From assembly GCA_002938075.1 (NCBI GenBank), contig PTLK01000036.1:1-12096 (forward strand): DNA of 12,096 bases, written 5' to 3'. This document shows positions 6,666 to 12,096 of the stretch, piece after piece. The notes below the pieces were generated by a model that had not been told where the DNA came from, did no database searches, and saw only the letters and a list, made by a program, of their open reading frames with translations. Source of the stretch: Alphaproteobacteria bacterium MarineAlpha3_Bin3. GTDB lineage: Bacteria > Pseudomonadota > Alphaproteobacteria > Rhodospirillales > Casp-alpha2. How positions within the stretch are numbered: the stretch's first letter is position 1; each line of letters opens with the position of its first letter. The translations under genes were made by a program, and so were the position numbers.

Positions 6666-7396
6666 TCAATGGCCTCGAAAAAACGCTCGAACCGGAGTGT
6701 TTTCGCCAATTTCCAGAACTCCCAGATGACCCCGTCGACGGAAAAGAACAGAAACTCGGCCCGGCCGATAAGGTTCTGGCGGGGAATATACCCGACATCG
6801 TCGAGAAACCGGCTGTCCCGGGAACGGTCCCGGTTGTCGCCCATGGCGAAATAATGGCCTTCGGGGACCGTGTAGACGGGCGTGTTGTCGAAGATGGTGT
6901 TGTCGGTGACTTCGAGGATGTAGTGCTTGCGGCCATTGGGCAGGGTTTCCATATAGCGCGCCGTCCGGGTGTAGTTGTTGGGTCCGGAGCGGTCGATGAA
7001 ATCATCCACCTTTTCCCGCTCGACAGGCTTTCCGTTGATGTACAGGATGCTCTGGCGCAATTGCACGGTGTCGCCCGGCAGGCCGACGATGCGCTTGATA
7101 TAATCGGTGCTGTTGTCGGCCGGCAGCTTGAATACCATGACGTCGCCGCGTTCCGGCTCGGTGAAAAAGATGCGCCCCGGTATCAGCGGCAGGCTATAGG
7201 GCAGCGAATAGCGGCTGTAACCGTAGGAGAACTTGGATACGAAAAGGTAATCGCCGATCAACAGCGTTGGGATCATCGACCCGGACGGGATGTTGAAGGG
7301 CTCATACGCCACGGTACGGATGCCGAGCGCGATCAGGATCGCATAGATGACGGTCTTGATCGTTTCCTTGGTGCCGCTTGATTTACGGTGATCCAT
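6662..7396 (-). CDS. lepB: Signal peptidase I
   Basis: Inner-membrane serine protease that removes signal peptides from proteins exported by Sec and Tat. It has 244 residues, shorter than E. coli LepB, with one N-terminal membrane segment (about 13-30) rather than two. The family boxes are all present: PSGSMIPTL with nucleophile Ser40 (37-45), RGDVMVFK (83-90), DYIKRIVGLPGD with general base Lys101 (98-109), and GDNRDRSRDSR (186-196). The ATG at 7396 has no clear ribosome site; it stands 5 nt after one arm of a predicted stem in the acpS-lepB spacer. It overlaps rnc by four bases. The lepB-rnc-era order is common in alphaproteobacteria. Confidence 0.95.
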   Translation of the reverse strand: MDHRKSSGTKETIKTVIYAILIALGIRTVAYEPFNIPSGSMIPTLLIGDYLFVSKFSYGYSRYSLPYSLPLIPGRIFFTEPERGDVMVFKLPADNSTDYIKRIVGLPGDTVQLRQSILYINGKPVEREKVDDFIDRSGPNNYTRTARYMETLPNGRKHYILEVTDNTIFDNTPVYTVPEGHYFAMGDNRDRSRDSRFLDDVGYIPRQNLIGRAEFLFFSVDGVIWEFWKLAKTLRFERFFEAIE

Positions 7397-7489
7397 GAAA
7401 TCAGCCGGTTAACGAATTGATTTTGAAAAGATGGCCGGGTCTTGGCCTGGGAAATTGCCGGCCGATCAAGCCAGCCCAACCTGCGGCTG
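7397..7489 (-). other. acpS-lepB spacer with a nested stem structure
   Basis: 93 bp. As leftward RNA, CAGCC (7489-7485) pairs with GGCTG (7406-7402), and after a 3-nt bulge GGTT (7481-7478) pairs with AACC (7410-7407). Inside, GGCCGG (7463-7458) pairs with CCGGCC (7438-7433). The outer stem starts directly after the acpS stop and ends 5 nt before the lepB ATG, so it could limit ribosome entry at lepB or be an RNA-processing site. No clear promoter or terminator is seen. Stems of this size are not rare in GC-rich DNA. Confidence 0.35.
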
Positions 7490-7912
7490 TCAAGACGCAT
7501 CGTCCTGGGGAACGCCGTGGGGCACAGCGGAGATTATCACCACCGCCTGGGCCATCGGGTATTCGTCGGTTTGGGAAACGTCGATGCGGGGTTCCATGCC
7601 CGGGGGGATGAGGCTTTGCAGGCGTTTTTGGGCGCCGCCGGAAAGCACCATGTAGGGCTGTCCGGTGGGGTGGTTGGCGACCACCATGTCGCGCCAGAAG
7701 ATGCCTTGGCGGAAACCCGTCCCCAATGCCTTGGCGCAGGCCTCCTTGGATGCGAAGCCCTGGGCATAGGACGCCGCCGGCCGGGAGCGGCGCTCGGCCT
7801 TGGATTGTTCGGATTCGGCGTAAATCCGTTCGATGAAGCGTCTGCCGAACCGTTGCAGGGTCTTTTCGACCCGCCGGATGTCGCAGAGGTCGATTCCAAT
7901 GCCGATGATCAA
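7490..7912 (-). CDS. acpS: Holo-[acyl-carrier-protein] synthase
   Basis: Transfers 4'-phosphopantetheine from coenzyme A to the serine of apo-ACP, activating fatty-acid synthesis. It has 140 residues, normal for alphaproteobacterial AcpS. The start is TTG at 7912: family similarity begins exactly there (MIIGIGIDLCDIRR). Mg2+-binding Asp8 and Glu57 are present, the latter in FASKEACAKALGTG (53-66). AAGGAAGG lies upstream. An ATG between it and the TTG opens a three-codon frame (M-K-H) whose TGA overlaps the TTG as TTGA, so initiation could involve re-starting there. The gene follows pdxJ after 33 bp, and pdxJ-acpS-lepB is a common order. Confidence 0.95.
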   Translation of the reverse strand: MIIGIGIDLCDIRRVEKTLQRFGRRFIERIYAESEQSKAERRSRPAASYAQGFASKEACAKALGTGFRQGIFWRDMVVANHPTGQPYMVLSGGAQKRLQSLIPPGMEPRIDVSQTDEYPMAQAVVIISAVPHGVPQDDAS

Positions 7913-7945
7913 TGTTTCATGCCTTCCTTGTTTTTTTGGAAGATC

Positions 7946-8701
7946 TTAGGCCGAGCGTTCGCCGCCGGCTTCGGCGCGCGCCTTGTCCATCAGCGCCCGC
8001 ATGCGCTTGATGGCGCTTTCCAGGCCGCCGAAGATGGCCTCGCCGATCAGGAAATGGCCGATGTTGAGTTCGATGATGGTCGGGATGGCGGCCACCGCGC
8101 CGACGGTATCGAAGGTCAGCCCATGCCCGGCATGGCACTCCAGTTTCAATTCCTCCGCCGTCCGGGCGGCCTCGTCGATGCGCCGGAACTGCCTTTCGCG
8201 TTCTTCGCCCTTGGCCTCGCAATAGGCTCCGGTATGCAGTTCGACCACCGGCGCTCTCAGCTTGACGGCGGCTTCCAGTTGCCCCCGATCGGGTTCGATG
8301 AACAGTGACACCCTGATTCCGGCGTCCTTCAACGCCGTCACGTAGGGCGCCAGTTGATCGACGCCGCCGGCCGCGTCGAGCCCGCCCTCGGTGGTCCTTT
8401 CCTGGCGTTTTTCCGGCACGATGCAGGCGGCGTGGGGCTTGTGGCGGAGCGCGATGCCGAGCATTTCCTCGGTCGCCGCCATTTCCAGGTTCAGGGGCAC
8501 CCTGATCGCGGCCATCAGGTTGGTGATATCGTCGTCGGAAATATGGCGCCGGTCCTCGCGCAAATGCGCCGTGATGCCGTCGGCGCCGGCGGCTTCGGCC
8601 GCCTTGGCCGCATGCACGGGGTCCGGATGGCCGCCGCCCCGCGCATTGCGGATGGTCGCCACGTGGTCGATATTGACGCCGAGGCGAAGGTCGCGTTTCA
8701 T
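7946..8701 (-). CDS. pdxJ: Pyridoxine 5'-phosphate synthase
   Basis: Last step of the DXP-dependent vitamin B6 route: condenses 1-deoxy-D-xylulose 5-phosphate with 3-amino-2-oxopropyl phosphate to form pyridoxine 5'-phosphate. It is a cytosolic TIM barrel, 251 residues (E. coli 243). The start [19 protein letters not shown] (6-24), HLREDRRHI (46-54) with His46, Arg48 and His53, the NLEMA glutamate (73), HTGAY (156-160) and CHAGHGL (189-195) form the active site and phosphate-binding parts. The ATG at 8701 is preceded by GAGGAA at about 9 nt and lies 3 bp after the DUF2062 stop, so the two are probably co-translated. Confidence 0.96.
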   Translation of the reverse strand: MKRDLRLGVNIDHVATIRNARGGGHPDPVHAAKAAEAAGADGITAHLREDRRHISDDDITNLMAAIRVPLNLEMAATEEMLGIALRHKPHAACIVPEKRQERTTEGGLDAAGGVDQLAPYVTALKDAGIRVSLFIEPDRGQLEAAVKLRAPVVELHTGAYCEAKGEERERQFRRIDEAARTAEELKLECHAGHGLTFDTVGAVAAIPTIIELNIGHFLIGEAIFGGLESAIKRMRALMDKARAEAGGERSA

Positions 8702-8704
8702 GAC

Positions 8705-9295
8705 TTAAAATTCCTCATTTCCCCCCGGAGTCCGGCTACGGTTGCGGAAACGGCGATTCTGGTAGCCTTGAATCGTATAATTTAACGGCAAATAGAAAAC
8801 CCACCATACGACAAAAGTCGTCGGTAGGCTCGAGACAAACATCGGCCAAAACACCGGCGGCGCCGTTTCGAGAATATAAGCGGCGTCCCAACTCACCAAA
8901 GCTTGCAGCATATGGCCGAAAATTTCGCTGAAATCCGGCTTCGCCGCGCCTTCCAGCCGTTCGCCGGAAACCATCCAGGTGCCGGTCTGGTAAAGCCACG
9001 TCCAGATGAAGGGAAACGTCCACGGATTGCCGACTGCGGTGCCGATGACCGAGGCGATGATGTTGGCGCGGATGGACCATGCCAGAATCGCCGACAGGAC
9101 GAAATGCAGGCCGACGAACGGCGTAAACGACATCGCCGCCCCGCAGGCGAAGCCGCCGGCGATGGAATAGGCCGAGCCGGGAAGCCGGGCCAGCCGGAGC
9201 ATGATATAAGCCCAGGCCCGCTGCCAGCCGATGGTGGGCCAGAAGAAGCCCAGAATCTTGTCGCCCAGGGTTTTCTGAATTCGGCGCTTGAACAT
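8705..9295 (-). CDS. DUF2062 integral membrane protein
   Basis: Small inner-membrane protein of unknown function, 196 residues. It starts with a basic amphipathic stretch (FKRRIQKTLGDKILGFFWP). Hydrophobic segments lie at about 42-72, 77-107 and 148-172, and a basic tail ends the chain. The GGFACGAAMSFTPFVGLHF block (47-65) and GTAVGNPWTFPFIW (85-98) are typical of DUF2062 proteins. The family is often encoded next to rsh and pdxJ in alphaproteobacteria, and here it lies 10 bp after rsh and 3 bp before pdxJ. No catalytic residues can be named. A role tied to the envelope or to (p)ppGpp would be guilt by association only. The ATG at 9295 has a weak ribosome site (GAAGA directly upstream). Confidence 0.85.
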   Translation of the reverse strand: MFKRRIQKTLGDKILGFFWPTIGWQRAWAYIMLRLARLPGSAYSIAGGFACGAAMSFTPFVGLHFVLSAILAWSIRANIIASVIGTAVGNPWTFPFIWTWLYQTGTWMVSGERLEGAAKPDFSEIFGHMLQALVSWDAAYILETAPPVFWPMFVSSLPTTFVVWWVFYLPLNYTIQGYQNRRFRNRSRTPGGNEEF

Positions 9296-9305
9296 TCTTC
9301 GCCGC

Positions 9306-11456
9306 TCAGCCGCGCGCGCGCTCGACCGAATTGATGGACGGGTTGGCGCGCAGCGCGGCGATGACGTTGGTCAAATGCTTGACGTCGCGAACCTCGATAT
9401 CGATCAGCATATTGAAGAACTGCGGTGAGCGGTCGGTGATCTTCAGGTTCGAGATATTACCGTCGTTCCTGGCGATCACGGTGGACAGTTCTCCGAGGCT
9501 TCCGGGCACGTTGTGAACCGTCAGGTGGACGCGGCCGACGTGGATGTCGGGGGCCTTGTTGTCGATATCCCACGAGACGTCGAGCCAGCGTTCCGGCGCG
9601 TCGACGAATTCCTCCAGGGTCTCGCAGTCGATGGTGTGGATGGTGACGCCCTTGCCGGTGGTGACGATGCCGACGATGCGGTCTCCCGGCAGCGGATGGC
9701 AGCAGTTGGCGAAATGAACGGCCATGCCGGGGATCAGGCCCTTGATGGAAACGCCGCCCCGGCCTTCGTCCTTGCCCTGTTTTCCCCGCGCCCGGGCCAG
9801 CGGCACGACCTTGTCGTCGTCGGCCTTATCGCGGGTTCCCGGGAAGATGGCTTCCACCACTTCGCGGCCGGTGTGATGGCCGGCACCGACGTCGGCGCAC
9901 AGGTCGTCGACTTTGGTGTGTTTGAATACCTTCAGGACTTGGCGGAGCGCTTTGTTGGAAATTTCGTAGCCTTCCGCCACAAAGGCCCGGTCCAGCATGG
10001 CGCGGCCCAGTTTCACGTATTCGTCGCGTTGCTGCAGGCGGATGAACCGGCGCACCCGGGCCCGGGCCTTGCCGGTGACCACGAACCGTTCCCACGTCGG
10101 CGACGGCGTCTGCGCCTTCGAGGTGACGATTTCGACCTGGTCGCCGTTGCGAAGCTCGCTGCGGAGCGGCATCATGCGGCCGTTGATCTTTGCTCCAACG
10201 CAGTGGTCGCCGACTTCCGAATGGACCGCGTAGGCGAAGTCGACCGGAGTCGCGCCCCGGGGCAGGTTGATCAGGTCGCCGCGCGGCGTGAAACAAAAGA
10301 CCTGGTCCTTGAACATCTCGAGCTTGGTGTGCTCCAGGAACTCCTCCGGTCCAGCGGCGTGCTCGATGATATCCAGGAGCTCGCGCAACCAGCGGTATTG
10401 GGGGCTTTCGGTCTCGACGGTTCCCTGCTTGTAGTTCCAATGCCCGGCCAGGCCGTGTTCGGCCACGTCGTGCATTTCGGCGGTGCGGATTTGCATCTCG
10501 ATGCGCTGGCGTTCGGGCCCGAAAACGCCGGTGTGCAGCGACCGGTAGCCGTTCGGCTTCGGCGTCGAGATGTAATCCTTAAAACGGTCGGGGACCACCG
10601 GATAGGCGCCGTGGGCGACGCCCAAGGCGCGATAGCAGTCCTCGACCGTATCGACCACCACCCGGAAGGCCATGATGTCGGAAAGCTGCTCGAAGCCGAC
10701 ATCCTTGTGCTGCATTTTGTCCCACACCGAATAGGGGGTCTTTTCGCGCCCTGAAATGGCCGCCTTGATGCCGTTGTCGGCGAGGGTTTTTTCCAACTCC
10801 TTGATGATGCGCGGCACGATGTCGCCGCCCTTCTGGCGTAGGAATTCGAGCCTTTTGAGGATCGATTTTCGGGCATCCGGGTTCAATTCCTGGAACGCCA
10901 GGTCCTCGAGTTCGCTTTTCATGCCCTGGATGCCGATGCGCTCCGACAGCGGCGCGTAGATGTCCATGGTTTCCATGGCGATGCGGCGGCGTTTTTCCGG
11001 ATTATCGATGTAATGAAGGGTTCGCATGTTGTGCAGCCGGTCGGCCAGCTTAACCAGCAGCACCCGGATGTCTTCGGACATGGCGAGGACGAATTTACGG
11101 AAGTTCTCCGCCTGCTTGGCCTGATCGGACTGGAGCTCGATCCGCGTCAGCTTGGTCACCCCGTCGACCAGGCGCGCCACTTCCTTGCCAAAGGCTTTCC
11201 TGATTTCCTTCAGCGTCGTGTCCGTGTCCTCGATGGTGTCGTGCAGGAGGGCGGTGATGATGGACGCCGAATCGACCTTGTAATCGGTCAGGATGCCGGC
11301 GACTTCCAGGGGGTGGGAAAAATAGGGATCGCCCGAGGCCCGGGTCTGCGAGCCGTGCGCCTTCATGGCAAACACGTAGGCGCGGTTGAGCACCTTTTCG
11401 TCGGTCGACGGATCATACCCCTTGACCCGCTCGACTAATTCGAATTGGCGGATCAC
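9306..11456 (-). CDS. rsh: Bifunctional (p)ppGpp synthetase/hydrolase (Rel/SpoT family)
   Basis: Makes and degrades the stringent-response alarmone (p)ppGpp. It has 716 residues and the full long-RSH layout. The HD hydrolase domain is intact: Arg39, His48, HD at 72-73, ED at 76-77 and Asn143 in LADRLHNMRT. The synthetase domain includes SDIMAFRVVVD (259-269) and RFKDYISTPKPNGYRSLHT (291-309); the RFKD form is typical of bifunctional enzymes, whereas RelA-type synthetases carry ExDD. Then follow the TGS domain (about 387-446), helical region, the conserved-cysteine domain with NCCHPLPGD (584-592), and the C-terminal ACT domain (about 643-712). The start is GTG at 11456, matching where relatives begin (MIRQFELVERV); a GAGGG lies about 11 nt upstream. 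It is probably the only long RSH of the cell, as is usual in alphaproteobacteria. It follows rpoZ after 132 bp. Confidence 0.96.
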   Translation of the reverse strand: MIRQFELVERVKGYDPSTDEKVLNRAYVFAMKAHGSQTRASGDPYFSHPLEVAGILTDYKVDSASIITALLHDTIEDTDTTLKEIRKAFGKEVARLVDGVTKLTRIELQSDQAKQAENFRKFVLAMSEDIRVLLVKLADRLHNMRTLHYIDNPEKRRRIAMETMDIYAPLSERIGIQGMKSELEDLAFQELNPDARKSILKRLEFLRQKGGDIVPRIIKELEKTLADNGIKAAISGREKTPYSVWDKMQHKDVGFEQLSDIMAFRVVVDTVEDCYRALGVAHGAYPVVPDRFKDYISTPKPNGYRSLHTGVFGPERQRIEMQIRTAEMHDVAEHGLAGHWNYKQGTVETESPQYRWLRELLDIIEHAAGPEEFLEHTKLEMFKDQVFCFTPRGDLINLPRGATPVDFAYAVHSEVGDHCVGAKINGRMMPLRSELRNGDQVEIVTSKAQTPSPTWERFVVTGKARARVRRFIRLQQRDEYVKLGRAMLDRAFVAEGYEISNKALRQVLKVFKHTKVDDLCADVGAGHHTGREVVEAIFPGTRDKADDDKVVPLARARGKQGKDEGRGGVSIKGLIPGMAVHFANCCHPLPGDRIVGIVTTGKGVTIHTIDCETLEEFVDAPERWLDVSWDIDNKAPDIHVGRVHLTVHNVPGSLGELSTVIARNDGNISNLKITDRSPQFFNMLIDIEVRDVKHLTNVIAALRANPSINSVERARG

Positions 11457-11588
11457 CGCCGGCGCCCTCGTCCGGGGCCACCGGGACGCTCGGCAACGAT
11501 TAGCGGTGACGCCGAATCGGCGCAGGCCGGGCGGCGTTCAAATCTGACAATCCCATTTCGCCGCCACATGCAAACACCTTTGTCGGGT
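11457..11588 (-). other. rpoZ-rsh spacer with a bulged stem
   Basis: 132 bp. As leftward RNA, GGCGGCG (11565-11559) pairs perfectly with CGCCGCC (11536-11530); inside it AAAT (11558-11555) pairs with ATTT (11543-11540), with a 3-nt bulge and an 11-nt loop. Downstream lies a 13-bp palindrome, CGCCGAATCGGCG on the plus strand (11510-11522). No T run follows either, so neither is an intrinsic terminator. A TTGTCA resembles a -35 box but has no matching -10. Confidence 0.4.
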
Positions 11589-12011
11589 CTAGGCCTCTTT
11601 GTCGCCGTCCCCGGGCTTCTCGTCCTCGGCGGTGACGTCGCCGGCCATGTCCATGGCTGCCGCCTGGTCTTCGTCGCTAGGCTTTTCCGCCTTGGCGGCA
11701 TCCGTTGTCGCCTCGCCCTCGCCGACGGTTATCTCTTGCTGGATGGCGTTCAGGTCGACCTCGTCCTCTTCCGGTTTGTCTATTTCGACAAATTTCTGCA
11801 GTCCCTTGATCAGGGCTTCCTCGAGCTCTTTCTGATCGACATGGTTGTCGGCGATTTCACGCAGCGCGACGACCGGGTTCTTGTCATTATCGCGCTCGAC
11901 CTCCAGCGCCATGCCGGCGGAAATGTTGCGGGCCCGCTGTGAGGCGATCATCACTAGTTCGAAGCGGTTGGGAATCTTCGTGATGCAATCTTCGACCGTT
12001 ACTCGTGCCAT
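11589..12011 (-). CDS. rpoZ: DNA-directed RNA polymerase omega subunit
   Basis: Small RNA polymerase subunit that clamps the beta' chain and helps assembly; in E. coli it also forms part of a ppGpp-binding site. It has 140 residues against 91 in E. coli. The core is clear: [20 protein letters not shown] followed by [20 protein letters not shown] (45-54) and a [14 protein letters not shown] helix (61-74). Residues from about 79 on form an acidic, Ala/Asp/Glu-rich, probably disordered tail; extended tails are common in alphaproteobacterial omega. The ATG at 12011 has GGAG 7 nt upstream. Placement directly before rsh, as rpoZ-spoT in E. coli, pairs a possible ppGpp target with the enzyme that makes it. 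Confidence 0.95.
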   Translation of the reverse strand: MARVTVEDCITKIPNRFELVMIASQRARNISAGMALEVERDNDKNPVVALREIADNHVDQKELEEALIKGLQKFVEIDKPEEDEVDLNAIQQEITVGEGEATTDAAKAEKPSDEDQAAAMDMAGDVTAEDEKPGDGDKEA

Positions 12012-12064
12012 GGGGGTGCTCCGTGAAAAATGACCAAAAACGACGAAATCGATAAGGCGCCGCT

Positions 12065-12093
12065 TATATATTTTTTAAGGGCCCGTAAGGCAA
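12065..12093 (-). promoter_or_regulatory. Candidate sigma-70-type promoter of the rpoZ-recO cluster
   Basis: On the minus strand TTGCCT (12093-12088), a 17-bp spacer and TATATA (12070-12065), overlapping TATAAG, form a good promoter. Transcription would start near 12058 and give a leader of about 46 nt before the rpoZ ATG. The region around the -10 is strikingly A/T-rich against the surrounding DNA. It probably drives rpoZ and, by read-through, the genes to its left. Confidence 0.6.
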
Positions 12094-12096
12094 GTC

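Noticed and set aside
5880..6854. 324-codon plus-strand frame opposite rnc and lepB
   Set aside because: It runs antisense to two clearly conserved genes and has no recognisable domain.
7442..8308. 288-codon plus-strand frame opposite acpS and pdxJ
   Set aside because: It is the antisense shadow of two well-conserved enzymes.
9513..10754. 413-codon open frame on the plus strand opposite rsh
   Set aside because: It is antisense to conserved Rsh domains, its protein resembles no family, and it follows from high G/C at third codon positions.

Overview
The window is chromosomal DNA of a GC-rich alphaproteobacterium. The main evidence is the gene order on the minus strand, rpoZ-rsh-DUF2062-pdxJ-acpS-lepB-rnc-era-recO followed by parC, together with the character of the proteins: one bifunctional Rsh instead of separate RelA and SpoT, a short signal peptidase I and an omega subunit with a long tail. 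The proteins look most like those of Rhodospirillales, but that placement is a judgement by eye, not a computed result. I see no insertion sequence, prophage, CRISPR array, tRNA or rRNA. This is core genome, and no new multi-gene system is evident.

Layout from left to right. Positions 1-1038 (+) hold the 3' part of a TRAP-transporter substrate-binding protein gene; it begins before the window, and the visible frame opens inside its signal peptide. It converges on parC (3343-1061, -), the topoisomerase IV A subunit. A 318-bp AT-richer gap (3344-3661) follows, with overlapping promoter-like elements, a 17-bp palindrome and a possible 32-codon minus-strand ORF. Then comes a cold-shock protein gene (3662-4027, +) with an unusual acidic, repeat-built tail, closed by a clear intrinsic terminator. 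From 4092 to the right edge everything reads leftward: recO, era, rnc, lepB, acpS, pdxJ, a DUF2062 membrane protein gene, rsh and rpoZ. A good sigma-70-like promoter (12065-12093) stands before rpoZ.

How the genes work together. The leftward cluster looks like one housekeeping operon. It joins transcription and the stringent response (omega, Rsh), cofactor and lipid supply (PdxJ, AcpS), protein export (LepB), RNA processing and ribosome assembly (RNase III, Era) and DNA repair (RecO). lepB/rnc and rnc/era overlap by four bases (ATGA), which suggests translational coupling. The three long spacers inside the cluster (rpoZ-rsh, acpS-lepB, era-recO) can each fold into a bulged, GC-rich stem. They divide the cluster into rpoZ / rsh-DUF2062-pdxJ-acpS / lepB-rnc-era / recO. 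Because RNase III is encoded in the same transcript, processing at these stems is a testable idea, but it is inferred from base pairing alone.

The points most worth a second look are these structured spacers, the csp gene with its acidic tail lying between recO and parC, the crowded parC-csp control region with its small ORF, and the Ala/Asp pair in the ParC quinolone region.
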